A stretch of DNA of 64,000 nt from Tetramitus jugosus. Its lineage: Eukaryota > Heterolobosea > Eutetramitea > Acrasida > Vahlkampfiidae. The position numbers were made by a program, and so were the translations under genes. The first letter of the stretch is position 1, and each line of letters begins with the position of its first letter. Location of the stretch: assembly GCA_937625935.1 (NCBI GenBank), contig OW569358.1, positions 1-64,000 of the forward strand, read 5' to 3'. Positions 1 through 9,222 of the stretch are shown here, piece after piece. Under the pieces are notes generated by a model. The model saw only the letters and a list, made by a program, of their open reading frames with translations, did no database searches and had not been told where the DNA came from.

Positions 1-750
1 CCAAAACCCAAACCCAAACCCAAACCCAAACCCAAACCCAAACCCAAACCCAAACCCAAACCCAAACCCAAACCCAAACCCAAACCCAAACCCAAACCCA
101 AACCCAAACCCAAACCCAAACCCAAACCCAAACCCAAACCCAAACCCAAACCCAAACCCAAACCCAAACCCAAACCCAAACCCAAACCCAAACCCAAACC
201 CAAACCCAAACCCAAACCCAAACCCAAACCCAAACCCAAACCCAAACCCAAACCCAAACCCAAACCCAAACCCAAACCCAAACCCAAACCCAAACCCAAA
301 CCCAAACCCAAACCCAAACCCAAACCCAAACCCAAACCCAAACCCAAACCCAAACCCAAACCCAAACCCAAACCCAAACCCAAACCCAAACCCAAACCCA
401 AACCCAAACCCAAACCCAAACCCAAACCCAAACCCAAACCCAAACCCAAACCCAAACCCAAACCCAAACCCAAACCCAAACCCAAACCCAAACCCAAACC
501 CAAACCCAAACCCAAACCCAAACCCAAACCCAAACCCAAACCCAAACCCAAACCCAAACCCAAACCCAAACCCAAACCCAAACCCAAACCCAAACCCAAA
601 CCCAAACCCAAACCCAAACCCAAACCCAAACCCAAACCCAAACCCAAACCCAAACCCAAACCCAAACCCAAACCCAAACCCAAACCCAAACCCAAACCCA
701 AACCCAAACCCAAACCCAAACCCAAACCCAAACCCAAACCCAAACCCAAA
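1..750. repeat. Telomere, (CCCAAA)n / (TTTGGG)n
   Basis: After an initial CCAAAA, the hexamer CCCAAA is repeated 124 times without a single variant up to position 750, where unique sequence starts (TCGGAAAAAT). The C-rich strand runs 5' to 3' inward from the left end, as expected at a real left chromosome end, with the G-rich 3' strand facing outward. The perfect homogeneity supports a telomerase-maintained end rather than an internal array. The unit differs from TTAGGG and TTTAGGG by lacking the A before the G run. Confidence 0.95.
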
Positions 751-871
751 TCGGAAAAATTGTTCGTTGTGCTATTTTGTCGCGATTTGTCCCCAGAAAA
801 ATCTTTTATTGTCAAAATCAATGAATAAACTCGAGGTTTAGTTTTTCTTGGCAGAACCTAGTTATGCAGTT

Positions 872-3208
872 CTAGAGCGAGTCGAGATCGAGCGATAGTA
901 AATACTCCCTTTCTCTTTTTTTTTCAATGGCTTCTACAGATTTTTTCTGTTCATGTCCTTTGTTGTCCTGCTCGATTTCGATTGGAATTCTGCTATCTAT
1001 TTCTTCTTGAGTTTCTTCCATTGTTAGGAATTTATCTGTTAGGATATCATCCATTGTACTCTGGCAAGCCGATAGCTCAGAAAGAGATATTCCTTGTTCG
1101 TCGTTTTGTCTGTCCAAGAATTCATCAATCATAGAGTTCATAGTGGCAGTGTCCACTTCATCGAATTCTTGTGTGACAAGTTGAGACAATGAAAAGGAAT
1201 CATCTGTCTCCTTTGGTGTTTCCGGTAAGATTAGCTTGTTTGGGAAACGAAATTTGGCATCATTTTCTTCAAAATTTCTCTTCCAAGTCAAATCCAATTT
1301 TCTTTTAGTTCCTCTGGGCAGAAATCGCTTTGCTGCACTTCCCTCATTGGAATTGCTCTTGACAGCATAGTCTTCGTAAAAGACTCTGTCAATATACTCA
1401 TCACGTTTGGCACCAACTGCTAACTTAACAAACATACTCTTCCCAATGTTCAGTAATATCGAAGATCTCAGGTCTGTACTTCCGTTGCTATATTGCTGAT
1501 TTTGATTCAATGCATCTTTGCATTCGATGGAACTTTCAGCCCATTGCTTAATGTATTTCTGATGATACACAGACCATATGGTTTGGTGATTCTTTCCCAC
1601 AGCGTTTTTATCTTCTTCATGACATGCTTTACCAAGGTTGGGTCTCATCTCTAAAATTCTCTTCTTGATACTTCGAAACGAAACAAACTTCTTAACTGAT
1701 GAGGGAGATTTCTTTGGGTGCACACTTGATCTTCGTACTTCCCTCAATGTTGTTCGAACTGGTGTGTTGGGTGTTGAAGTTTGCTCTGAGTCCATGTTCC
1801 AGAATACTTTTACAAGATTTTGGGCTTCTGTGTGTTGTTGTAAGTCTTGTAGGCTTGCCACATTTTGGGAGCAGAATATCGACATTCTTTCATATGCATC
1901 AATAGATTCATCGTTGTTCCATCCAACATGTCTCTTGATAGCTTGTCTGATACTATCTTTGATTATTCCGTATCTCAAAATGCTAGTGAGTAATGCTTGG
2001 CAAATATGCCCACTTCTTAAAGACCTCATTGTGTATCGGCATTTAAGAATTTCAGCTGAACTCGTTTTCATGAGATTGGACATATCTTTTGAACTCATGG
2101 GTTGTTCAGATGTTGCTTGAGTGAACAAATATTCTTCTTGAGCTCCAGTTTTTAACTCAAAATTGTTCTTGCTTATCATGTCTTGTAGTGTTCCAGCCTG
2201 AAATACTGTTCTAATATGAAAAAGATACCACAATAGGGAAAAGACTGGACATTCATTGAAATCGTTACTTCCATAAACAGTGTTTCGAAGTTCTTGTCCA
2301 CCAATCCCCTTGTTCTTGAATCCAACATTCTGAACTACCAAGTAAGTGTGATCGTCACATTTCACGGAAGCAAATTTCAGATCCTTGAGTTTCATGTAGG
2401 ACAACGTGTCTCCTCTCCAGCCAATGTGTCTTCCATACATGATAATGGCCCTCAATCTGATTTGAGGTTCTCTATTATCCTTTTTTGCTAAGGCTCTTTG
2501 CCATCTTGATAAATCATGATTTAACAAAGGAAACACCTTGAATTTGGAGTTTCCATACTTCCTGATCAAGGCTCGAAAGAGTTTCTTAATGAACTCTCCA
2601 TACTCACTCTTCAGATCTATTCCTCTTTCCTCCTTTAAGAGACAACATAATTGATTCCAAAAGCAATTCACAACAGTACTATGGCTGTACTTGTAGATGA
2701 CTCTCATATGCAGTAAATATAGTCCAGAAACATATTTGCCTGGATGGAAACGATCAACAGTTTTCAACTCTTCATGAATGTCCTTTTGTTCATCCAACCA
2801 TCCAATCCAACTTCTCCAAGCGTAATCTTGGACTAACTTGGTTCCAGGAGCTTGTGAGAGTTGCATAATATTAATCAATTCCTCCATCTGATTGGCAAGT
2901 GATTGGGTCTCCTCTAAATTAACTGTTACCTCTCGACAGAAGTCATTAGTGTCGCGAATCTTGTCCATTCTTCGAATGAGTTCAACATGCACCTCATCTG
3001 TTATTTTTTTCTGATTTACATTTCTTGCACGAGTTCTTCCTAGCAATGCTGATAGCTCCTCTTCAATATCTTCCATTGTTGAGCCATCCAAACATTGATT
3101 TTCTATTGGGTCATCGATCGATAGGAAACCACTCGCAACTAAAGGATGAACGGGAGATGTTTCTATTTTATTCAGATGACGGGTGAACTCGACCTCAATT
3201 GTTGTCAT
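872..3208 (-). CDS. Tyrosine recombinase / integrase-like protein (Crypton/DIRS type)
   Basis: The protein has 778 residues, starting at ATG 3206-3208. Residues about 120-235 look like a helical core-binding domain, and residues 250-445 carry the tyrosine recombinase catalytic signature: R265 in GWRGDTL, the HxxR-box equivalent R395-S-L-R398-S-G, H427-V-G-W430, and the nucleophile Y439 in DAYERM. The LRSG wording resembles DIRS and Crypton recombinases. The first His of HxxR is replaced by Arg (R395), so activity is uncertain. The remaining 330 residues are Ser/Glu-rich and unrecognised, with basic patches. In recombinases of this class the enzyme cuts and rejoins DNA through a 3'-phosphotyrosine link. 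It is the outermost gene, only 121 bp from the telomere repeats, and lies 24 bp downstream of the next gene on the same strand. Confidence 0.75.
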   Translation of the reverse strand: MTTIEVEFTRHLNKIETSPVHPLVASGFLSIDDPIENQCLDGSTMEDIEEELSALLGRTRARNVNQKKITDEVHVELIRRMDKIRDTNDFCREVTVNLEETQSLANQMEELINIMQLSQAPGTKLVQDYAWRSWIGWLDEQKDIHEELKTVDRFHPGKYVSGLYLLHMRVIYKYSHSTVVNCFWNQLCCLLKEERGIDLKSEYGEFIKKLFRALIRKYGNSKFKVFPLLNHDLSRWQRALAKKDNREPQIRLRAIIMYGRHIGWRGDTLSYMKLKDLKFASVKCDDHTYLVVQNVGFKNKGIGGQELRNTVYGSNDFNECPVFSLLWYLFHIRTVFQAGTLQDMISKNNFELKTGAQEEYLFTQATSEQPMSSKDMSNLMKTSSAEILKCRYTMRSLRSGHICQALLTSILRYGIIKDSIRQAIKRHVGWNNDESIDAYERMSIFCSQNVASLQDLQQHTEAQNLVKVFWNMDSEQTSTPNTPVRTTLREVRRSSVHPKKSPSSVKKFVSFRSIKKRILEMRPNLGKACHEEDKNAVGKNHQTIWSVYHQKYIKQWAESSIECKDALNQNQQYSNGSTDLRSSILLNIGKSMFVKLAVGAKRDEYIDRVFYEDYAVKSNSNEGSAAKRFLPRGTKRKLDLTWKRNFEENDAKFRFPNKLILPETPKETDDSFSLSQLVTQEFDEVDTATMNSMIDEFLDRQNDEQGISLSELSACQSTMDDILTDKFLTMEETQEEIDSRIPIEIEQDNKGHEQKKSVEAIEKKREREYLLSLDLDSL

Positions 3209-3232
3209 TGTTATTGTTGTGTTTCTAACAAA

Positions 3233-4189
3233 CTATTTGTTACGTTGTTTCTTCGATGCACTGGAAGCACCAGAAGCCGATGCAGTTCTTTTTTTGGTGT
3301 GGAGGGAATTGTTGGAATCCTCTTTGAGATTACTCAAAATGCTACGAACCATTGAAGGAACTCCATTCTTGGTCAACAACTCTTTTTTGACATAAGTGTC
3401 AACGGTGGCTGGTGTAAATTGAGAAATTACCCAGAAGGGAAAATTTTCGAACTCCAAAAGGTTTTGGACCATCACAGAGTTACCCCTTAATATGGAAGAT
3501 AATTCCATCACGGTACTTTTCTTATTATAGGCCACCGTCAGGTTGACTAAAAATTCCCCCACCCGAATCTCTCTTGAAAAAGAATTGAGTTCCGAGCCGT
3601 TGGGATCTCTTCTCTTCAACGTCTTGAAAAGCTCTTGTCCCTCCAATTTGAGCTCCTTTTTCCTGATAGCATACCGCATGCAGGCCACTGACTTCATTGA
3701 CTTACTCAGTGTCTCAAAGTCCTCGTCGTTAAGCTTGATCAACGACCTAGCCTCGTCCGTACCGACCAATTTCACGGTTGTGTTGAGAAGGCAGAGTGCC
3801 TTCTTGATCCAATCCATGCTTTTTCTTGTTTCCTCATCAGGACCCAGGAGGCAACCCAAACTTTCTACTGTCTCTCGAAGTTCTTTGATGGTAACTGCAG
3901 CCTCTTTGAGTTTTTTTGTCAGTTGGTCGTTGTCTTCTTCCTCCGTTATGAGATCTCTCTTGAGTTTCTCCAGCTCCAGTTCCTTTGTTTGATCGTGCTC
4001 TACGAATATTCCTTCCCCATCACGGGTGATGACAACAAACACTTTGAGTTGTTCGTTGGTTGTTGGTAGCAAGGACTCGAGCGAATTATCCAGTGTACAA
4101 GAGATTCTTGTTGATAGTGCTGTGGTAGTTGTAGTGGTTGGTATTGTAGTATGTGTTGTTGGTGTCGTGATTGGTGTTGGTGAGTTCAT
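3233..4189 (-). CDS. Unknown coiled-coil protein paired with the recombinase
   Basis: The open frame extends upstream to 4270, but that codon is GTG; the first ATG (residues MNSPTP) gives a start at 4189 and a protein of 318 residues. The N-terminus is a Thr/Pro-rich stretch of about 30 residues. A charged, probably coiled-coil segment follows (KELELEKLKRDLITEEEDND and onward), then a helical region without recognisable motifs, and a basic Ser/Ala/Lys tail ending KKQRNK that could be a nuclear localisation signal. I do not recognise the family. Its stop codon (TAG at 3233-3235) is 24 bp before the recombinase ATG, so the two may share a transcript or function, for example as an accessory DNA-binding protein. 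That role is inference from position only. Confidence 0.55.
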   Translation of the reverse strand: MNSPTPITTPTTHTTIPTTTTTTALSTRISCTLDNSLESLLPTTNEQLKVFVVITRDGEGIFVEHDQTKELELEKLKRDLITEEEDNDQLTKKLKEAAVTIKELRETVESLGCLLGPDEETRKSMDWIKKALCLLNTTVKLVGTDEARSLIKLNDEDFETLSKSMKSVACMRYAIRKKELKLEGQELFKTLKRRDPNGSELNSFSREIRVGEFLVNLTVAYNKKSTVMELSSILRGNSVMVQNLLEFENFPFWVISQFTPATVDTYVKKELLTKNGVPSMVRSILSNLKEDSNNSLHTKKRTASASGASSASKKQRNK

Positions 4190-4254
4190 TGGTGATTTGT
4201 GATTTTGGTTTTTGTGATGTGTGATGTGTGATGTACCAGGTAATAAATATTGTT

Positions 4255-4320
4255 TAGGCCACACGCTCACGTTTCAGTTCCAACGATGCTGAATAGGAGG
4301 AAACGCGAACGTGTGGCCTA
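4255..4320. repeat. Imperfect inverted repeat, 20-bp arms, 26-bp spacer
   Basis: The left arm at 4255-4274 begins TAGGCCACACG and ends CGTTT. The right arm at 4301-4320 is its reverse complement with 18 of 20 positions matching. The repeat lies upstream of the first ATG of the coiled-coil gene, so it could be a promoter operator, a hairpin in the leader, or a recombination site for the neighbouring tyrosine recombinase, since such enzymes bind inverted arms around a crossover region. The 26-bp spacer is longer than the 6-8 bp typical for such cores. Confidence 0.75.
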
Positions 4321-4763
4321 AAAAAATATCTTGTCTTGCGAAAGGCACTCAAAATGTGAAGTAGCAATCTGATTTTTACAGAGTCGCAACAACAACAGTT
4401 GCAACAGATGAAGCACACCCGATTGTTTTATCTGTCCTATGAATCTCAATCAGAGCCATTGCATCTCCGTTCAATTCGAACTCATGATCATAAGAATGGT
4501 TGTATCAATAAAAAATCACAAATTACAGACCATTTGTTCGATTCATTGATTTTTGATTGATTCGTTTGTTTTTTATTGTTTTTATGCGATGTTTTTGTCA
4601 AACCCGGCTGGAACCCTGATTGCTTGTTCTGAAACAACATGTGTGTTTCACATTGTGGGAGATTCTTAAATTCTTCAAATGGAATGAAGAAAAAGATAGT
4701 AATCATCTGATACCGGAGTGCAGAAGAAGTGTGGTATAATAAGGGCTGTTGCTTACGTAACAA

Positions 4764-4790
4764 CCCAAACCCAAACCCAAACCCAAACCC
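4764..4790. repeat. Interstitial telomeric repeat 1
   Basis: Four CCCAAA units plus CCC in the same orientation as the terminal telomere, followed by degenerate CAACCC. The preceding bases are GTAACAA. It lies about 440 bp inside the inverted repeat of the recombinase element. Confidence 0.9.
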
Positions 4791-5207
4791 CAACCCTGTA
4801 AAATGATACTATACTCTTTCATATCTCCTTTCAGTTCTTTACAATTTCATACCCTACCTTCCTTGATGCCTCTTCTCTCTTTGTCCTATTGTATTTTCGT
4901 TTGCACTCCTTCCTTCAAGTTGAACCTTCATCAAAGGAGTTTAAACTCCTTCATCCCTTTATTACAAAATATTTCCTGTCGTGTCCTTTGTTTTCTCCTT
5001 TGTCCCAGTTTCTGTTCATCAGTTGACAATGTCATTCACCGTCGAGAATGTATTCATCAGGCTATTGTATTAACCGATAAAGTATTACAAACAAATTATG
5101 AAGGATTTCAATCTTGTAGTTCAACCGACTCTATCACACAGCATCTTCCTTCAGAAGTTCGAACCTCCATGACCTCAGTTTCAAGTTCCTCTGTAGAAAT
5201 CTTCATA

Positions 5208-5504
5208 GGCGGAACCATCTGGTTCCTCTTAGGCATGTGTGTATTTAGGCGGAACCAGCTGGTTCCACTGAAAAAGTCATATTATAGGCGGAACCAGATA
5301 GTTCCTCTGACAAAGTCAAGTTTTAGGCGGAACCAGCTGGTTCCTCTGTAAAGTCGAAAATTTAGGCGGAACCAGATAGTTCCTCTGAAAAAAAGCTCTT
5401 TTAGGCGGAACCAGCTGGTTCCGCTTGTGAGTCCAACTTTTAGGCGGAACCAGATAGTTCCTCTGTAAAAAAGCTTTTCTAGGCCGAAATGGCTGGTTCC
5501 GCCT
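5208..5504. repeat. 39-bp tandem repeat with palindromic cores, 8 units
   Basis: Eight units start with TAGGCGGAACC. The GGAACC of units 2 to 7 falls at 5251, 5290, 5329, 5368, 5407 and 5446, and the matching position of unit 8 is 5485, giving an exact 39-bp period; unit 1 is 40 bp away. From unit 2 onward the cores alternate: GGAACCAGCTGGTTCC, a perfect 16-bp palindrome, and GGAACCAGATAGTTCC, an imperfect one. Spacers of about 15-20 bp are more variable. Because 39 is a multiple of three, open frames run through the array on both strands; these look like by-products of the period. Confidence 0.9.
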
Positions 5505-5725
5505 ATTTTTTCGACACGCACCAGTCAATAGCTCATAGAGATTTGGGTTTTCTGAGTTCAAAACCCAACTCCATATCATAGTTTGGGGGATAGTTCAGAA
5601 TCTACAGTGACATTTTCAATACAAAGCTTAAGTTGAACATTTCAGACCATAAAGAATACAAAAACATCTTTTACAACGTACGGTTGACTGTATTCGGCCA
5701 TTCTTGGTTTGTCGATATGTGACAA

Positions 5726-5740
5726 CCCAAACCCAAACCC
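5726..5740. repeat. Interstitial telomeric repeat 2
   Basis: Two CCCAAA units plus CCC, same orientation as the terminal telomere, preceded by GTGACAA. The ten bases entering this tract (GTGACAACCC) match those entering the first interstitial tract (GTAACAACCC) at nine positions. Confidence 0.8.
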
Positions 5741-6749
5741 ATCCATACTTCCCAGTTCCAATATGACAGTTGAAAAACTCAAGTATGTTCCTCCAGTGAG
5801 TTGTCTCCCCGAATCTAGGAAGATTATCTTCAAGACAATCTTGAAGACAAGCTCCTCATGGCTCATGTCGATACCACAGTGTATGCGTTAATTTGGCTCG
5901 AAGAAGCTTCGTAGAACAACGACTAGAATACTTTCAAATTATTTCAAGGATTTTCATAGAAATATTGATTAATGAATTGATTGGATAATAAAATGACCAA
6001 TAATGAGTACTATGCCCAGTCTCTGGATTATGCTTAGATTATTATAGAAACTGTTTGAAAGAGGTGGAAACTGTTGAGTGAAAAATAATGTTAGCCAAGG
6101 ATTAACAGTGCATTAATAAGAAGAAGCGGTCGAGAATTATATAATGAAAGAGTTTATGGTGCTACCATACTCTGTATCGACGAGAAAGTGCTATTATTTG
6201 TTGTCTAGAACTTAGTAGAGAATTTTAACAAGTTGAATTCAACTCGTTTTGAATGAAGAGAATTAGAAGAGTAATATAGTGTTCTTGTAAAGAAGGAAAT
6301 CAATTGAAGTAATCAAAGTATTAAAGACTCAAGAGAGAACTGGATGAGCAAAAAGGGAGTTATGTTAATTGAGAGAGACAAGAGGAGTATGATTCTGAGA
6401 AGAATTATCTCTCCATTGTATTAGACTCGTCCAAGAAAACTCAACATTCGAGATTTCTGATGAGCTGGGTTTCAACTCATCGATTCCTTGAATATAGATT
6501 ACAAATCGAAAAGTACCTGATTTGTGCAGCGCCAACTTGAGTGCACCAAGAATGTGAATTGTCGAGTAATTGTCGAAGTAATAGTACGATATCCTCTAGA
6601 GAGCTCTCACATGTCAACTGTACAACACTATTCTTAGTGGAAATACCATTACGCTGTTGTCCATACTCTCCTGAGCCACAAGAATATAACATTGAGTCAT
6701 TTGTGCGTGATTTGTGCAACGATTGGTGTAGTGAAAAGAATATCTGTGT

Positions 6750-7736
6750 TTATAACGGAGTAATATCGAGACGAACTCGAATTCTAGCACTCCAGATGGT
6801 GCCTTTTGTAAATAAGGCAACTCTGATTGGACCTCTTTCCTTGTTCTCAACCGTAAATGACGCCTTTCCTACAACTCCACCATCACTTGTTGCAACTACT
6901 TGAGAATTGTACTCATTGGGATATTCAATAGCCTTTAAATCAGAATAGTACAACTTGTAATGAACAGCATCGTGAAAGGCGAGACATTCCACAGAGATAG
7001 AAAACTGAACTCTTGAATGGGCAGGAATTTGATGGGACACGAACAATGCTTCAACACCCCAGTAAAGAGCCAGGTCAGATCCTGCATTTGGAATGTAGGT
7101 ATCAGTTTCGTTCAAGTTATAAATCACTGAAAGTGCTCTAGTTTGCTCTCCTTCGATAGTTGCACGTGAAACATCCACTGGAATGATGTTCAAGTAGAGC
7201 ACAAGTGCGCCAGATTTAGGGAATTTCTCCTTTGGAATACCGATGGTAACATTCTGACCGATTCCCATAAATTCATAGTTATCCTTGGATGGCTTTCCAG
7301 TTGAAGTGGACGCAAACACTGCAAGAGAGATGTCCTTTCTGTTCTTTTCAACAAAAGTGATTTGAATAACTCTGGTGTCCAGGATATAGAGCGTTTGGTA
7401 CCAGTATGGATTCTTGGTATCGACTTCAAACACTCCCTTTGGAGACTCCTTGGCCTGGTTGGGAGTATTTGGCAGTAGACAAACGTTTCTAGCGAGATTA
7501 GCTCTTCCAGACTCGCAAGCATCACATTTCGTTTGTCCTTCTTCTGGTGCAGCTGTTCCAGGGGGACATTCATAAAATCGATCATCTCCAGGGCAATAGT
7601 CTCCCGCATAGCATGTATGGCAAGGATGTTCAATATTGGTCGTCTCATAGTAACCTGCTGGACAATAACTAGCAAGTACGAGGGAAAGCAATAGCATAAG
7701 CGCTACAATAGCAACCAAGAAACGAAAATTGGCCAT
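6750..7736 (-). CDS. Secreted protein with ephrin-receptor-like Cys-rich domain
   Basis: The start at MANFRF (ATG at 7734-7736) puts a clean signal peptide at the N-terminus: a short polar head, then a Leu/Val/Ala core ending near LVLASYC. An in-frame ATG further upstream would bury the signal. The mature protein opens with CPAGYY, then paired cysteines, a YCPG motif, CPPGTA and a C-x-x-C pair, matching the ephrin-receptor-like/GCC2-GCC3 Cys-rich module in residues about 24-80. The remaining 240 residues look beta-rich, without transmembrane segment or known catalytic motif, and have possible N-glycosylation sites (NVT, NET). It is probably secreted or surface-bound; the ligand is unknown. 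It is the first ordinary gene inside the subtelomere and is transcribed toward the telomere. Confidence 0.7.
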   Translation of the reverse strand: MANFRFLVAIVALMLLLSLVLASYCPAGYYETTNIEHPCHTCYAGDYCPGDDRFYECPPGTAAPEEGQTKCDACESGRANLARNVCLLPNTPNQAKESPKGVFEVDTKNPYWYQTLYILDTRVIQITFVEKNRKDISLAVFASTSTGKPSKDNYEFMGIGQNVTIGIPKEKFPKSGALVLYLNIIPVDVSRATIEGEQTRALSVIYNLNETDTYIPNAGSDLALYWGVEALFVSHQIPAHSRVQFSISVECLAFHDAVHYKLYYSDLKAIEYPNEYNSQVVATSDGGVVGKASFTVENKERGPIRVALFTKGTIWSARIRVRLDITPL

Positions 7737-8129
7737 TTTTGCAAGTTGGATAGTTTTTTGCTTGTATGGTGTAGCGACCATTGCCAAAGTCTAGAGGTTG
7801 GGCCACCGGATGTTGTTCCGCAAAGAGAACTTTCTTCATAAAGTTTCCAGTTGCGCAATTCTTCTCCGAGGAGTAAATACAATCTCCGAAGAGACACTAT
7901 CTCTTCTTGGACTTCAGAATGGACATAATATCGCAAATCGCCGAGCATTTCCTATTAACAATACTAAAGAATATAGGCACGGAATAGTATCATCTACGAG
8001 TTTGTCATCAAAAAACAGAATTATTGAACCTGACTCACAATGGCCAACTACCTTTTCGACAGAGGCATGACGAAATTATAGATCTAGAGTGAAAACCTTC
8101 CAAAATTGAAATGACTATCTGTAACTCTT
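7737..8129. promoter_or_regulatory. Divergent intergenic region
   Basis: 393 bp between the starts of two divergent genes. It must hold both promoters, but I see no distinct TATA box or repeat. A short upstream frame begins at ATG 8111 and is out of frame with the 8130 start. Confidence 0.4.
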
Positions 8130-9104
8130 ATGGATTTTCAGCGAAGTGAATTGGAACCAGCCGACAAACAAAAAACAAAGAAATCAATGCCTTCCTTCCT
8201 GGAAACCAAACCTGAAAGAGAACGCTTTCCAAAAAACTCTCACAATCTCCAACATATTTTAGAATACATCACGAATCGTTGCATTCAAACATTGTCCTCC
8301 TCTCCATTCTTGTGGAATGGAAATTATCAATTCATTGATGATTGGGCCGTCATCTACGAGTTAGATCGCAAAAGTGCACCTGATGAACCTGATAATAATC
8401 AATGCAAATATTTTGGACTGTATACTACAGGCCAATTTACTCCACAAAAGTTGGAACAATGGCTTGCACTACAAAAAGATCCTATAACCTTGGTTACAAC
8501 TGTTGACTGTGGATTGGAAGCATTATTGAAACAAATGGACAATTGTCACTATTGTGTGTTAGATAAGCCTCTAGAGTGGATCGAATATCAGACTATTGAA
8601 GCCTATTATGGGAACAAGATTGCTGAGAGAAGTGGAGTTCACATGATGAATCATATAGATGAAGGATTGTTCATCCTGAGTCAATTAGGCGCCAGTGAGC
8701 TTGCAAAGAGAGCTTATTGCATCCATCCATGCATTCAAGGAGATGAAGATCTTAAAGTCTTCTACAATCAGACCTATCCTTCGAATCCAGATGCTTGGGA
8801 TGCCAGAGTTCTCATGCTTGCAACAGAGTACAGAAACATTGCAAACGCCTACTTGAGCCACTGTACATCAAGAGAGGATTTTGCATTGTCTCCATTGGAT
8901 GATGTAAATACTATGCTTATTGCAGACAAGGTCCAAAACAGGAAAGATTTTGAGATTTATCACAAGAGCACTCACCCTAAATCACAAAGACTCTCAGAAT
9001 ACTTTGGACAATGGTTGAGAAGATTGAACATATCAGAGGAACAGTACGAGCAATTGGTACTGAGAATGAACACCAAGACTGGATGCAAGTCTCCCAAATC
9101 GTAG
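8130..9104 (+). CDS. DUF6817-like (HD-related) protein
   Basis: 324 residues from ATG 8130. The N-terminal 40 residues are polar and basic. The core has a pattern that I associate with DUF6817 proteins, which look related to the HD hydrolase fold: HMMNHIDEG at about residues 171-179, then CIHPCIQGDED, EYRNIANAYLS, and a C-terminal ADKVQNRKDFEIYHK followed by YFGQWLRRL. The His and Asp residues in the first two blocks could bind metal. No substrate is known, so enzymatic activity is not claimed. No signal peptide or membrane segment is visible. The gene is 118 bp upstream of the TLC gene on the same strand. Confidence 0.5.
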   Translation: MDFQRSELEPADKQKTKKSMPSFLETKPERERFPKNSHNLQHILEYITNRCIQTLSSSPFLWNGNYQFIDDWAVIYELDRKSAPDEPDNNQCKYFGLYTTGQFTPQKLEQWLALQKDPITLVTTVDCGLEALLKQMDNCHYCVLDKPLEWIEYQTIEAYYGNKIAERSGVHMMNHIDEGLFILSQLGASELAKRAYCIHPCIQGDEDLKVFYNQTYPSNPDAWDARVLMLATEYRNIANAYLSHCTSREDFALSPLDDVNTMLIADKVQNRKDFEIYHKSTHPKSQRLSEYFGQWLRRLNISEEQYEQLVLRMNTKTGCKSPKS

Positions 9105-9222
9105 TCAACCACCAGCAATAAATGTGTTGGGCTCGGAGTTTTCGCACACACGGACAAAAAGTTTGCTATGAAAAAATCGCAATCTTCGAAGCCGCGCACA
9201 CAAAAAAACACAATCGAAAAAC

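Larger units (their letters stand above)
872..4320 (-). mobile_element. Putative tyrosine-recombinase (Crypton-like) element beside the telomere
   Basis: Two closely spaced minus-strand genes, a tyrosine recombinase and an unknown coiled-coil protein, lie between the telomere and a 20-bp-arm inverted repeat at 4255-4320. No reverse transcriptase, RNase H or methyltransferase accompanies the recombinase, which fits a Crypton-type DNA element better than a DIRS retroelement. The outer limits are not defined: I found no clear terminal repeats, so the coordinates only enclose the coding region plus the inverted repeat. It could also be a domesticated subtelomeric gene pair. Confidence 0.4.
4321..6749. 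other. Subtelomeric region without a convincing gene
   Basis: About 2.4 kb between the recombinase pair and the first ordinary gene. It contains two interstitial telomere tracts (4764-4790 and 5726-5740) and the 39-bp tandem repeat (5208-5504), all listed separately. A 182-codon frame at 4803-5351 on the plus strand starts with ATG, but it is Ser/Leu/Phe-rich, runs into the tandem repeat and resembles no family, so I do not call it a gene. From 5580 to 6749 the sequence is AT-rich with only short frames. Confidence 0.6.

Noticed and set aside
4488-4793. Minus-strand frame beginning with Gly-Phe repeats
   Set aside because: The Gly-Phe run is just the interstitial telomere tract translated, and the remainder has no coherent pattern.
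4803-5351. 182-codon plus-strand frame in the subtelomere
   Set aside because: It starts with ATG but has Ser/Leu/Phe-rich composition, no family resemblance, and runs into the 39-bp tandem repeat, whose period of thirteen codons keeps frames open artificially.
5282-5579. Two minus-strand frames encoding 13-residue repeats (GTSWFRL type)
   Set aside because: They are produced by the 39-bp period read in two frames; no separate start context or downstream domain supports a gene.
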